64,000 nt of DNA from Chryseobacterium turcicum (GCF_021010565.1 NZ_JAJNAY010000002.1:806001-870000); one strand, 5' to 3'; shown: positions 34,691 to 43,380, counted from the stretch's first letter. A program made the numbers and translations. Notes: generated by a model not told the origin, from the letters alone.

Positions 34691-35645
34691 TGATACCGAT
34701 TGTTTCAATTTCTTCCAACTCTACTTTTTGATGAAAATCTCTTCTGCTGTCGTAATACATTAATCCTGAATTTACATAAAGCATATTCGACAAAAAGAAA
34801 GATACCAACATCGAAATTCCATACATTACAAACATCATGACTCCAAAACTTCCAGCGAATGGATTTTGCTCAAAATTGGCATCTGGCGCAGTCGTAGTAA
34901 TTTTCAGCATAAAGAAAATCATTGGTATTGCCGTAAAAATAGTGGTAATCACATACAGAATAATTGAAATAACAACCGTAGAGCCCCAATATTTCCAGAA
35001 TGGAGATTTTTCTCTTCCATTTGTATATGAAAATTGTGACCGAATAGAATAGCTTAAGCTTTCAAAAAAACCTCTTTTACTATTAAAATAATCATACATC
35101 AAAAATGTTATCACATTAAATAAAACCGGGTAAATAAGTAAGATGAGAAAAAATCCGATAACAATTAATATCATCGCATAAGAGATTCCCATTATAATAA
35201 ATGAGAGCGGTGTCACAACGAAAATCATTCCCAGACAAAGCTTTCCTATTTTACCGGCATTTTTCTTAAAATCACCGAGAATATCATCCGTTTTTATTTT
35301 CAATTCTCCTTCTGCTAATCTTTTAAGATAAAAAACCGGGAAAAGATAATTGACAATCATCATGATTAAAAAAAGTAAGAAAGTAATCACTCCCATCACC
35401 GCAAACATTCCGATATTTTCTTCAAAATAAGATTCAAAATAATAGCTTTCTCCGCTCATATTTGACCCAAAAATCGGCATCAACAGTTCCCTGTAACCAA
35501 AAACAAATAGGGTAACCATCAAAATAAGCAAAAGCCCATTTAGCAAAATGTAGTTTTTGAAATAGTTTTTCCCATATAATTTGAAAAACGTAAAACTGTC
35601 ACTGATAAATGTTCCGAAATCTCTTTTTTTATAAAATTGCATCAT
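34683..35645 (-). CDS. six-helix membrane protein of the MoxR cluster
   Basis: Integral membrane protein of 320 residues with about six hydrophobic segments and a short charged C-terminus (VELEEIETIGINE). The N-terminus (FYKKRDFGTFISDSFTFFKLYGKNYFKNY) is conserved in Bacteroidota copies that sit at this place in the operon. Relatives are sometimes labelled as carotenoid monooxygenases, but no feature of that enzyme class is seen. It overlaps its neighbours on both sides (17 bases with the SpoIIM gene, 8 with the DUF4129 gene). Two adjacent ATGs (35645 and 35642) are both possible. Confidence 0.75.
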   Translation of the reverse strand: MMQFYKKRDFGTFISDSFTFFKLYGKNYFKNYILLNGLLLILMVTLFVFGYRELLMPIFGSNMSGESYYFESYFEENIGMFAVMGVITFLLFLIMMIVNYLFPVFYLKRLAEGELKIKTDDILGDFKKNAGKIGKLCLGMIFVVTPLSFIIMGISYAMILIVIGFFLILLIYPVLFNVITFLMYDYFNSKRGFFESLSYSIRSQFSYTNGREKSPFWKYWGSTVVISIILYVITTIFTAIPMIFFMLKITTTAPDANFEQNPFAGSFGVMMFVMYGISMLVSFFLSNMLYVNSGLMYYDSRRDFHQKVELEEIETIGINE

Positions 35646-36612
35646 TGATAGTGTTTTTTACTCTTCGGTTAACAATATGTGGATAGATAAAATAATAAAA
35701 GCCGATAATTCCCAAACAACCAAAAATGATGAAAAGATTAAGCGACAAAGGCATATTTAAAGCATACCTCGTAACATAACCTTCAATAATTCCGGCACAA
35801 ATGGTAAAAGGAACTGTACTTAAAAATATTTTGAATGAATTTTTAAATCCGTTTTTAAAAGAATTAAATCTTGAAAGTGTTTTAGGAAAAAGAATCGATG
35901 TTCCGAGAATCAAACCACACATTCCTTCTACCACCATACTGAAAATCTCAAACACACCATGCAGCCAGATTCCTCTTGCACTGTCTCCTAAAGCGCCATG
36001 CTGATAGAAAAAATATTGAAAAGTTCCTACCATGATAGAATTGTGCATAAGAAGATATAACGTTCCGAGTCCACCAAAAATGCCGTAGATATATAATTTC
36101 GCTCCAACAATAATATTGTTAAAAGTAATTCCTATGGTACTTCCCCAAGTTGAACCATCCTGATAAACACCTACTGCATTTCCGTTTTTGATATTTTCGA
36201 TGGTCATATTCACGTATCCTTCACTTAAGATAAGATTTGCAAAATCATTGTCATATCTCGCCGAAAGAACACCAATGAGCATAAAAAATATAAAGAACAA
36301 AAATGAGTAGATTAAATATCTTCTGTTTTCGTAAACAATTAAAGGAACTTCTGTTTTAAAGAAATAAATCAGTCTGTTTTCTTCAACTCTTTTTGTTTTA
36401 TAAATTTTCTGAAAAATCTGAGACGAAAGATGATTAAGATAAACCGTTGTATTACTTTTGGGGTAATAAGTCTGAGCAAAAGAAAGGTCGTTGACAAGGT
36501 TGATGTACAACGAAGACAGGTCATCAGGATTTTTTTTAATTTTCCCTTGAACAACCTGCTCAATTCCCAACCATTTTTCTTTATTTTGTTTAATGAAATA
36601 AACTTCTCTCAT
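35629..36612 (-). CDS. SpoIIM-family (stage II sporulation protein M) membrane protein
   Basis: Membrane protein of about 327 residues. I chose the ATG at 36612 (MREVYFIKQNKEKWLGIEQV), which is the conserved family start; the open frame upstream would overlap the divergent RDD gene. A cytoplasmic N-terminal region of about 95 residues is followed by five or six helices with the conserved GITFNNIIVGAKLYIYGIFGGLGTLY and GVFEIFSMVVEGMCGLILG segments. In non-sporulating Bacteroidota this protein is a standard member of the MoxR/DUF58/RDD cluster. It is the first gene of the leftward operon. Confidence 0.88.
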   Translation of the reverse strand: MREVYFIKQNKEKWLGIEQVVQGKIKKNPDDLSSLYINLVNDLSFAQTYYPKSNTTVYLNHLSSQIFQKIYKTKRVEENRLIYFFKTEVPLIVYENRRYLIYSFLFFIFFMLIGVLSARYDNDFANLILSEGYVNMTIENIKNGNAVGVYQDGSTWGSTIGITFNNIIVGAKLYIYGIFGGLGTLYLLMHNSIMVGTFQYFFYQHGALGDSARGIWLHGVFEIFSMVVEGMCGLILGTSILFPKTLSRFNSFKNGFKNSFKIFLSTVPFTICAGIIEGYVTRYALNMPLSLNLFIIFGCLGIIGFYYFIYPHIVNRRVKNTINDAIL

Positions 36613-36639
36613 AATTGTAAGGCTAAAATAATAAAAATT

Positions 36640-37389
36640 ATGTCTCAAATTGCGATAAATACCTCCCAAAATGTAAATATTAATTTTATCACCGCAAGTA
36701 TCGGAGAACGAATGATAGCCTACATTATAGATACTCTCATCAAAGTGGCTTATCTTATAATAACGTTCTATTTATTTTTTAACGTTTTCAATTTAGGATA
36801 TATTTTAGATGGTTTAGATTCCTGGTCTCAAAATGCTATTTATATTGTTCTCACTTTACCTGTTGCACTTTACCCACTAGTTTTGGAAAGCTTAATGGAA
36901 GGACAAACGCCCGGAAAAAAAGTAATGAAAATACGGGTGGTAAAAATTGATGGTTACCAAGCGAGTTTCGGAGATTATCTGATTCGTTGGGTTTTCAGAT
37001 TAATTGATACAACTTTTGCGGGAGTTGTCGGTTTAATTTCTATGATTGTCTCTAAAAACAACCAGCGTTTAGGAGACATTGCTTCCGGAACAGCCGTAAT
37101 CTCCCTTAAAAACAATATCAATATTTCTCATACGATTCTTGAAAATATCAACCACGATTACATCCCCACTTTTTCGCAGGTGATTGGATTAAGCGATAAT
37201 GACATGAGAATTATTAAAGATAATTATTTAAAAGCTCTCAGGATTGACGACAGGCAGGTAATTACAAAGCTTTCAGACAAAATAAAAAACATTCTCAAAC
37301 TAGAAGTCGACCCCACAAAAATGACCGAAAGACAGTTTATTGGAATTATCATTAAAGATTATAATTATTATACTGGAAAAGACAGTTAG
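36640..37389 (+). CDS. RDD-family membrane protein
   Basis: Protein of 249 residues. The RDD hallmark is in the first helix (SIGERMIAYIIDTLIK near residue 20). The second conserved block is EGQTPGKKVMKIRVVKIDG, and NNQRLGDIASGTAVI follows. About four helices occupy residues 20-160 and a soluble tail the rest. The start is the ATG at 36640, 27 bases from the divergent SpoIIM start; the longer open frame runs back through that gene and is not credible. RDD, SpoIIM, MoxR and DUF58 genes travel together. The stop codon merges into the palindromic repeat that follows. Confidence 0.9.
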   Translation: MSQIAINTSQNVNINFITASIGERMIAYIIDTLIKVAYLIITFYLFFNVFNLGYILDGLDSWSQNAIYIVLTLPVALYPLVLESLMEGQTPGKKVMKIRVVKIDGYQASFGDYLIRWVFRLIDTTFAGVVGLISMIVSKNNQRLGDIASGTAVISLKNNINISHTILENINHDYIPTFSQVIGLSDNDMRIIKDNYLKALRIDDRQVITKLSDKIKNILKLEVDPTKMTERQFIGIIIKDYNYYTGKDS

Positions 37390-37391
37390 TT

Positions 37392-37430
37392 AATTGTTAA
37401 TTGTCAATTATTAATTGTCAATTAACAATT
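37392..37430. terminator. 39-base near-perfect palindrome between convergent genes
   Basis: AATTGTTAATTG (37392-37403) pairs with CAATTAACAATT (37419-37430); CAATTA and TAATTG pair inside. Only single T bases are unpaired. The same stretch also reads as seven-base units (ATTGTTA, ATTGTCA, ATTATTA, ATTGTCA, ATTAACA). It begins two bases after the RDD stop and ends six bases from the lipoprotein stop, so it may end both transcripts although it is not GC-rich. Confidence 0.6.
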
Positions 37431-37436
37431 ACTCTA

Positions 37437-37907
37437 TTATTGCAAAAGAGACCAAATTCCGACACCAATACCTGCATAAACAGCAATTGTAATAATATCA
37501 GCAATAGGCTTTGAAAAGCGTTTTTCAGCAATTTTTTCGCTGTCGATTTGATTCTTATGAAATTTCAGAATTTTTTTATGGCTATTTGCCGAGTGTGCCA
37601 CTAAGCTATCACCTTCCCAACGGTCAACTATTATCTTATAAGCCTTACCATCAACATCAATTCTAAAATTTTTATTCGGTACAAGTTTCTCCTGAACATT
37701 TATTGGAGCTGGCGCTTGAGGTGAACTCAGCTTTTGGGATTCAGCTTTTGTACTTTTCATTTCTAGTGGAGTAACATCAACGCTTGCTAGATTCTTTTTA
37801 GATTCTTTCTTGGTGTCGATTGTGTTATCCACAGGTTTTTTAACTTGGTAAGTATAGCAACTCACAAGAGAGAATAGTATAATGATAAGGTAAAATTTCT
37901 TTTGCAT
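37437..37907 (-). CDS. small lipoprotein, unknown function
   Basis: Protein of 156 residues with a lipoprotein signal: FYLIIILFSLVSCY, with the lipid-bearing cysteine at about residue 17. A Lys/Ser/Pro-rich linker (about 20-75) is followed by a small beta-like domain (NFRIDVDGKAYKIIVDRWEGDSLVAH, about 79-104). A hydrophobic C-terminal segment (IITIAVYAGIGVGIWSLL) could be a membrane anchor. Having both a lipid anchor and a C-terminal helix is unusual. No family is recognised and it appears to be a single gene. Confidence 0.7.
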   Translation of the reverse strand: MQKKFYLIIILFSLVSCYTYQVKKPVDNTIDTKKESKKNLASVDVTPLEMKSTKAESQKLSSPQAPAPINVQEKLVPNKNFRIDVDGKAYKIIVDRWEGDSLVAHSANSHKKILKFHKNQIDSEKIAEKRFSKPIADIITIAVYAGIGVGIWSLLQ

Positions 37908-38031
37908 GAGTCAAATTTAAGAATTAAACGGAATATTCAGGATTTTCTTTTACAAGTTCTGTCTTTAAAAATTGATTCATAATAAATTTTGTGTGTTTTA
38001 TTTTAATACAAGACAAAAAATCTAAAATTTC

Positions 38032-38181
38032 TTTTAACCGCAAAAGTATCAAAAGAAATGATTGAAAAAAGTAAAATTCAAAAGTTTACAAAATGCAAAA
38101 CCTTCATTATTTTTTGTTTTGTAAGCTTTTGAATAACTTATCCAGCATAAAGTCTTTTGTTTCTTTTGCGGTTTAAAAAAA
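38032..38181. repeat. 150-bp long-hairpin repeat, copy 2 (inverted)
   Basis: Opens TTTTAACCGCAAAAG and closes CTTTTGCGGTTTAAAAAA, the reverse of copy 1 at 1645-1796. Inside, TTCAAAAGTTTACAAAA and TTTTGTAAGCTTTTGAA also face each other, so the element folds into one hairpin from end to end. It fills most of the 401-base gap between the lipoprotein and small GNAT genes. The remaining bases of that gap hold nothing I recognise, apart from the GNAT leader. Confidence 0.8.
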
Positions 38182-38308
38182 TGTCATGTACTAAAGCAAA
38201 AAGATGAAGTGAAACAGATTGACAATTCACTTAAATCTATTTCTTAATAGACATCAAAATATTCACGGTGCAGTTTTTGTAGTTTTAAATTCAATTAAAA
38301 TATAAACT

Positions 38309-38599
38309 ATGAAATTCGTAAACAACAAATCTGGAAATGGCGGTGTAATAACACTCAACAACGAAATAAAAGAAGTAGGTAGAGTAACTTATACCATTTT
38401 CCCTGACGAAAATAGACTAATCATTTCTTTCGTACTGGTACATCCCGAATTTGAAGGTCGCGGAATGGGAAAATTCTTAGTAGAAGAAGCCATTAAATTT
38501 TCAAGAGAAAACAACTGGAAAGTTTATCCACATTGTTCTTACGCAAGAGCTGTAATGAGAAGGATGAATGATGTAGAAGACATTTTTTTACAGGATTAA
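38309..38599 (+). CDS. small GNAT-family N-acetyltransferase (YjdJ-like)
   Basis: Compact acetyltransferase-like protein of 96 residues. The acetyl-CoA loop is VHPEFEGRGMGKFLVEEAI (about 48-66), with CSYARAVMRR near the end, typical of the YjdJ/NATD1 subgroup. These proteins are shorter than normal GNATs and their substrates are unknown. The last 12 bases overlap the 3' end of the convergent glycosyltransferase gene. Confidence 0.85.
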   Translation: MKFVNNKSGNGGVITLNNEIKEVGRVTYTIFPDENRLIISFVLVHPEFEGRGMGKFLVEEAIKFSRENNWKVYPHCSYARAVMRRMNDVEDIFLQD

Positions 38600-39559
38600 T
38601 ACGTCATTGAGCAAAATATCTTCGATATCATCGGGATAATTAACCTGAAAATGAAGGTCTGATGCAACCCAGTTTGTAATTTCTTCTCTATCTAAAATTT
38701 TAGAATTTGGAATTCCCATTTTGTCTAAAGCACAGGCGTTACACTCTTGTTCGTACTGATTATGAATGGGAATTACAAACAGTTTTTTGTCCATAAAAAG
38801 TGCTTCTGCCGGAGTTTCAAATCCTGCATTGCATAAAATTCCATCACAGTTCTCGAAATATTTTAAATACTGAATTTCATCAATCGGAAAAATCTCAACA
38901 TTTTTCACTTTTCTCTGAAGTTTACTGTGTTTAGAAAAAACTTTCCATTCTACAGGAACTTCACTTAAAATCTTAATGATATTTTCATCTGAAAAACTAG
39001 GAAGATAAACCACATAAAATCCTTTTTTATCAGGATTAAGATTTCTTATTTTTTTTCTGATAACGGGTTTTTTAATTTGCGGATGATAATTTTCAAAATG
39101 AAAACCTATTTTTCTTTCACTCGGAACATAATATTTTAAAATTAATTCTCCGAAAAAATCTTTTTTTGCAGGTTTTGGAGTTTCTTTAAAACTCATTGAA
39201 GCCTGATGACTCAGCTCAATCATATTGAGATTTTTTGTTTTGCAAGCCCATCCTGTCAATGGTTCATAATCATTGATGATTAAGTCGTATTTCGTTAAAT
39301 CAATTTGTTTAATCGTTTTAAAAGCTTCAAGGAAGTTATTTTCTAAAAGGATTTTTTTATAGGAAATTCCGCCTGTTTTATTGTAAAGCAGAGAAATCCC
39401 TTTATGTTGAAAGTTAATCGGAAAATCGGCCTTTAATTGAGATTGATGCCCACTGATAAAAGTATCAACAGAAGCATATTTTTTAAGAATAGGAATAATT
39501 TCCTGCGCTCGTGCAACATGACCGTTGCCTGTTCCCTGAAACGCGTATAGAACTTTCAT
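38588..39559 (-). CDS. glycosyltransferase, GT28/MurG-like fold
   Basis: Protein of 323 residues. The N-terminal motif FQGTGNGHVARAQEI is the nucleotide-sugar transferase glycine loop of the MurG/MGDG-synthase type. The C-terminal donor-binding region shows ILCNAGFETPAEALFMDKKLFVIP, typical of that fold. No membrane segment is evident, so it should be a peripheral membrane or cytoplasmic enzyme. It is three bases below the LpxH-like gene and probably co-transcribed; together they suggest work on a lipid or glycolipid. Donor and acceptor are not known. Confidence 0.8.
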   Translation of the reverse strand: MKVLYAFQGTGNGHVARAQEIIPILKKYASVDTFISGHQSQLKADFPINFQHKGISLLYNKTGGISYKKILLENNFLEAFKTIKQIDLTKYDLIINDYEPLTGWACKTKNLNMIELSHQASMSFKETPKPAKKDFFGELILKYYVPSERKIGFHFENYHPQIKKPVIRKKIRNLNPDKKGFYVVYLPSFSDENIIKILSEVPVEWKVFSKHSKLQRKVKNVEIFPIDEIQYLKYFENCDGILCNAGFETPAEALFMDKKLFVIPIHNQYEQECNACALDKMGIPNSKILDREEITNWVASDLHFQVNYPDDIEDILLNDVLIL

Positions 39560-39562
39560 TTT

Positions 39563-40387
39563 TTAAGTAAATTGAGTTACAATTTTCAAAAGATCCGAAT
39601 TGTTGATATCTTGAATTTCTTCTGTTTCATCATCTTTCAACAAATGCTTGTGTTCTTCATAATAAAAGATTTTCCATTCGTTATCATGATATTCCAAAGC
39701 TGAAAGATTTTCAATCCAATCTCCGGAATTTAAATAAGTACAGGAACCTTTTTTATTGACTACTTCGCGCATTTGAGGTTGATGAATATGACCACAAACT
39801 ACATAATCATAACCGTTATCAATAGCAAGCTCAGAAGCTGTTAACTCAAAATCGCCAATATACTTTACTGCCTTTTTCACGTTATTTTTGATTTTCTTTG
39901 AAAACGAATATTTTTCTCTACCCATTTTTTCCAAAAACCAATTGACCATGTTATTGATGACAATGAGAAGGTCGTACCCTTTCCCTCCTAGTTTAGCAAT
40001 CCACTTTGAATGTTGAACTGAGGCATCAAAGACATCTCCGTGAAAAATCCATGTTTTTTTATTATTGATATCAAGACAGAGTTTATTGCAGACCTTTAGC
40101 TTCCCCAATTCAAAATCGGTAAACTTTCTGAACATTTCATCGTGATTACCGGTAATATAATAGACATTTGTGTTTTTTGTAGCTAATGAAATAATCTTCT
40201 TGATTACTTTTAAATGAGGCTTAGGGAAGTAAGACTTTTTAAACTGCCAAATATCAATGATATCACCATTTAAAACTAACGTTTTCGGTTGAATAGAATT
40301 TAGATATCGTAGAAGTTCTTTGGCCTTACATCCGTAAGTTCCCAAATGTACATCCGAAATAACGACAAGTTCAACGTTTCTTTTCAA
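39563..40387 (-). CDS. LpxH-like metallophosphoesterase
   Basis: Calcineurin-type phosphoesterase of 274 residues with a full metal site: SDVHLG near residue 11, LNGDIIDIW near 40, TGNHDEMF near 79, the FHGDVFD histidine near 120 and CGHIHQP near 203. It resembles UDP-2,3-diacylglucosamine diphosphatases of Bacteroidota, which cleave the lipid A precursor. The start is TTG at 40387: no ATG precedes the conserved core, and an in-frame TAA lies six codons upstream. It is paired with the glycosyltransferase gene below it. Lipid A synthesis is likely but a related phospholipid substrate is possible. Confidence 0.82.
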   Translation of the reverse strand: MKRNVELVVISDVHLGTYGCKAKELLRYLNSIQPKTLVLNGDIIDIWQFKKSYFPKPHLKVIKKIISLATKNTNVYYITGNHDEMFRKFTDFELGKLKVCNKLCLDINNKKTWIFHGDVFDASVQHSKWIAKLGGKGYDLLIVINNMVNWFLEKMGREKYSFSKKIKNNVKKAVKYIGDFELTASELAIDNGYDYVVCGHIHQPQMREVVNKKGSCTYLNSGDWIENLSALEYHDNEWKIFYYEEHKHLLKDDETEEIQDINNSDLLKIVTQFT

Positions 40388-40417
40388 TTGCAGATATTTA
40401 TCTTACTAATGATCAAA

Positions 40418-40470
40418 TGTGATCGCCATATCAATTAGTATTTATATTGACCAAGGATGGCGATTTCACA
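40418..40470. other. conserved-looking hairpin between yebC and the LpxH-like gene
   Basis: ATCGCCAT (40422-40429) pairs perfectly with ATGGCGAT (40457-40464). TCAAT pairs with ATTGA inside, and TGTG with CACA outside after a two-base bulge. It has no T tail on either strand. The rest of the 144-base gap shows nothing else. It may be a leader structure of the LpxH-like operon or a repeat. Confidence 0.5.
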
Positions 40471-40531
40471 ATTGATTCTTATGCAAAGAAACTAATTGAA
40501 AATGAACTGTATATGAATGCAATATTATTTT

Positions 40532-41272
40532 TTATAAAGACTCTAGAAGTTCATCTGTAATTTCCATGTTATGATAAACGTTTTGTACGTCATCATCCTC
40601 TTCGAAACGGTCTAGCATTTTCATATTTGCTTTAAACTGATCTAAAGTAACCTCTTTCGTATTATTTGGAATTCTTTGTAATTCTGAGCTCTTAGCTTCA
40701 ATTTTAAGCTCATCTAATTTGTGAGATAACGATCCAAAATCTTCAAAAGCTGTAGTAATCATTACTTCTTCGTCATCTTTTTCTACATCTTCTGCACCAC
40801 CGTCAATCATTTCCATTTCAAATTCATCCCAATCCATTTTAACTTGAGCTAAATCGATTGTGAAAATTCCTTTTCTGTCGAAGATAAATGCCAATTCACC
40901 ATTCTTGCCAAGATTACCGTCAAACTTATTGAAAATAGCTCTTACATTAGCAACGGTTCTTGTTGTATTGTTAGTCGTACATTCCACAAAGAATGCTACA
41001 CCACCTTGCCCATAGCCTTCATAAGTGATTTCTTCGTAGTTTTCAGCGTCTGCACCACTTGCTTTTTTAATGGCTCTTTCAACATTATCTTTAGGCATAT
41101 TAGCCCCTTTTGCATTTAGAATACATCTTCTCAATGCCGGATTGGCTTCTGGATCCGTACCTCCTGCTTTTACTGCTAAGGCGATATCTTTTCCTATTTT
41201 AGAAAAAGTCTTGGCCATTTTATCCCAACGTGCCATTTTTGAGGCTTTTCTATATTCAAATGCTCTTCCCAT
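40532..41272 (-). CDS. yebC: YebC/PmpR-family protein
   Basis: Protein of 246 residues in the YebC/TACO1 family: MGRAFEYRKASKMARWDKMAKTFSK at the start, then CILNAKGANMPKDNVERAIKK and EEITYEGYGQGGVAFFVE. Members were first described as DNA-binding regulators; more recent work on the family links them to easing translation of difficult proline stretches. The sequence does not decide between these. A TAATTTTG box lies about 20 bases upstream of the start, and the gene appears monocistronic. Confidence 0.94.
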   Translation of the reverse strand: MGRAFEYRKASKMARWDKMAKTFSKIGKDIALAVKAGGTDPEANPALRRCILNAKGANMPKDNVERAIKKASGADAENYEEITYEGYGQGGVAFFVECTTNNTTRTVANVRAIFNKFDGNLGKNGELAFIFDRKGIFTIDLAQVKMDWDEFEMEMIDGGAEDVEKDDEEVMITTAFEDFGSLSHKLDELKIEAKSSELQRIPNNTKEVTLDQFKANMKMLDRFEEDDDVQNVYHNMEITDELLESL

Positions 41273-41291
41273 TTTATAATTTAAATTTTGA

Positions 41292-41299
41292 CAAAATTA
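41292..41299 (-). promoter_or_regulatory. -7 promoter box of yebC
   Basis: TAATTTTG on the minus strand matches TAnnTTTG. A TTG lies upstream but closer than the usual 19-21 bases. Confidence 0.45.
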
Positions 41300-41315
41300 C
41301 TCAAAATCAACAACA

Positions 41316-41346
41316 AAAAAAATACCCCCAGAAACCTGGAGGTATT
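41316..41346 (-). terminator. terminator after the OmpA-family gene
   Basis: AATACCTCCAG and CTGGGGGTATT pair on the minus strand with one mismatch, across a four-base loop, and eight T follow. Confidence 0.85.
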
Positions 41347-41365
41347 TATTATGTAGAAAAATTAA

Positions 41366-42844
41366 TTATTTTTTCTTTTTAGCTGGAGCTTTTTTCTTAG
41401 CTGGCTTAGAAACTGTGATATCATTTTTCTTCATGGTATCCCATTCAGAACCTGATACAGCTCTTACAATAACTTTTCTGTCTGCTTGTCTTTCAGCATC
41501 AGAAGCAGTTTCTGGAACTTTAGCATCTTGCTCACCAATACCGATAGATTTCAATACTGATGGGTTTACACCTCTAGCTTCTAAAGCAGCAACTACTGAA
41601 GCAGCTCTTTGCTTAGAAAGGTTTAAGTTATAAAGATCGCTACCTTTTTTGTCAGTCATACCAACAATCACAAAGTTTTGAGCTGGAGCATCTTTAATGA
41701 TTTTCGCAGCAGTATCTAATTTACCATTAGACTCTTTTCTGATTGTAGCTTTGTTGAAGTCAAATAATAGATCTTTGAATTCTCTTGTGATAGTTTCTTC
41801 AATTGGAACTATAATTACTGGAGGAGGACATCCGTTGAATTCTGGAACTCCAGGAACTGTAGGACATGCATCATCTTTATCTAAGATACCATCACCATCT
41901 GTATCTGGCCAAGGGCAACCGTTGTTTTCTGCAGGACCTGCAACTGTAGGACAAGCATCATCTTTGTCAATAATACCATCACCATCAGTATCTGGCCAAG
42001 GACAACCACCGTTTTCAACTGGACCAGCAACATCTGGACATTGATCGTCTTTATCTGGAACTCCATCACCGTCAGTATCAGGACATCCTTGGAATTCTGG
42101 TAAACCTGGTGTATCTGGACATAAATCGTCTTTATCTAAGATACCGTCCTTGTCTCTATCTCTGTTTCCGAATCTAAAGTTCAAAGAAGCAGAAGCTTGC
42201 CAAAAGTTAGCATAACTCGCTTTATCAGTAGGGCTAGAAACATAATCTCCTTGAACACCTAAACCGAAGTTCTTAGTTAACCAGAAGTTAACACCAGCAC
42301 CAGTAGCTACCATAAAGTGATTAGCTTTACCATTTTGAGCTGTCCCGTCGATACCAGTCATTTCCGCAGGGTTTCCATTGATGAAAGTTTGTCTTGGGAA
42401 AGCAAGAGCAGTGTAATCATGTCTCAAATAGTTTGCACCTACTCTCAAGTAAGGATCAAACCAAGACTCTTCGTCCCAAATTAAACCAGCAGCTTTAGCT
42501 TGGAAACCAAGACCAGTCATTAGCATGAATTCTTTACCCATGCCAAGTCCTTTGTTCTCAACATTTCCAACAGAAGTTTGCCAGTCAATAACTAAACCTT
42601 TACCAATGTTTCTAGCAACTGTTAATTTAGAAAGTGGTGGTGTAACAGAAAAATTGTTCATATTGAACATATTCTTCGTCAAATTAGTAGCAGAAAACGT
42701 ATTACTAAAAGTACCACGCTGTGCTGTATGGTTTTCCGCATGAGCACCAACCCCGATCATCCACGGATTGTTGGTAGTCTGAGCGAAAACAGTAGAGGCA
42801 ACTGTAAGCGCCAATGCTGAAATTCCTAATTTTAGATTTTTCAT
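41366..42844 (-). CDS. OmpA-family outer-membrane protein with TSP3 repeats
   Basis: Protein of 492 residues. A signal peptide (MKNLKLGISALALTVASTVFAQ) precedes an N-terminal beta-barrel domain (about 25-225). Then come four calcium-binding thrombospondin type 3-like repeats of the form DTDGDGxxDKDDxCP (about 228-335). The C-terminal peptidoglycan-binding OmpA domain follows (about 350-470: FDFNKATIRKES, NLSKQRAASVVAAL, SIGIGEQDAKVPE), and a Lys/Ala/Pro tail ends the protein. It should link the outer membrane to the cell wall. The near-identical repeats GPAENNGCPWPDTDGDG are 23-25 residues long. Confidence 0.95.
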   Translation of the reverse strand: MKNLKLGISALALTVASTVFAQTTNNPWMIGVGAHAENHTAQRGTFSNTFSATNLTKNMFNMNNFSVTPPLSKLTVARNIGKGLVIDWQTSVGNVENKGLGMGKEFMLMTGLGFQAKAAGLIWDEESWFDPYLRVGANYLRHDYTALAFPRQTFINGNPAEMTGIDGTAQNGKANHFMVATGAGVNFWLTKNFGLGVQGDYVSSPTDKASYANFWQASASLNFRFGNRDRDKDGILDKDDLCPDTPGLPEFQGCPDTDGDGVPDKDDQCPDVAGPVENGGCPWPDTDGDGIIDKDDACPTVAGPAENNGCPWPDTDGDGILDKDDACPTVPGVPEFNGCPPPVIIVPIEETITREFKDLLFDFNKATIRKESNGKLDTAAKIIKDAPAQNFVIVGMTDKKGSDLYNLNLSKQRAASVVAALEARGVNPSVLKSIGIGEQDAKVPETASDAERQADRKVIVRAVSGSEWDTMKKNDITVSKPAKKKAPAKKKK

Positions 42845-42921
42845 AGAATTAAATGATTAAATAATTGATATTGCAAAATAAATATAATTTTTCTTTATAA
42901 ACAAAGTTTTCAGGATGATTT

Positions 42922-43380
42922 TTAACTTTTCTTTAATATTCTGTCGAGGTTTCTTTTGTTTTCTCTATCTTTTATTGCTTCTCTTTTATCAAAGAGTTTT
43001 TTACCTCTCCCGAGTGCAATAATAATTTTAGCCTTACCTGCATCATTAATATAAAGCTTCAAAGGAATCATCGTATTCCCTGCATCCTTAAGTTTTTTTT
43101 CAAATTTTAACAATTCGCGTTTGTGCAAGAGCAACTTCCGTTCCCTTTTTGTTTTATGATTATAAAAAGTACCCAATTTATATTCATCAATCATCATATT
43201 AATGATATACAATTCACCATCGATGAATTGACAAAAAGACTCCGTAATAGAAGCTTTAGAAGAACGTAACGATTTAATTTCGGTACCTGTCAACACCATT
43301 CCCGCTTCTATTTCTTCGAGAATTTCATATTCAAATCTAGCTCTTTTATTAAGTATCCTAACTGTTTTTTCAATCTTCAT
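42922..43380 (-). CDS. smpB: SsrA-binding protein
   Basis: SmpB, the partner of tmRNA in rescuing stalled ribosomes. With the ATG at 43380 the protein has 152 residues and the normal start (MKIEKTVRILNKRARFEYEI). Family motifs are GMVLTGTEIKSLRSSKASI, YNHKTKRERKLLLHKRE and ALGRGKKLFDKREAIKDRE; the basic C-terminal tail that enters the mRNA channel is present. The upstream ATG at 43422 adds 14 residues not typical of the family. No tmRNA gene was recognised in the window. Confidence 0.96.
   Translation of the reverse strand: MKIEKTVRILNKRARFEYEILEEIEAGMVLTGTEIKSLRSSKASITESFCQFIDGELYIINMMIDEYKLGTFYNHKTKRERKLLLHKRELLKFEKKLKDAGNTMIPLKLYINDAGKAKIIIALGRGKKLFDKREAIKDRENKRNLDRILKKS

Noticed and set aside
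34683..35645. Carotenoid monooxygenase label for the six-helix protein
   Set aside because: No histidine iron-ligand pattern of that family is seen; the protein is a plain membrane protein in the MoxR cluster.
36430..36639. N-terminal extension of the RDD protein
   Set aside because: It runs antisense through the start of the SpoIIM gene and has no family similarity; the ATG at 36640 gives the normal RDD start.
41881..42069. Met/Val-rich frame inside the OmpA gene
   Set aside because: It is a shifted reading of the TSP3 repeat region; the repetitive DNA keeps several frames open.
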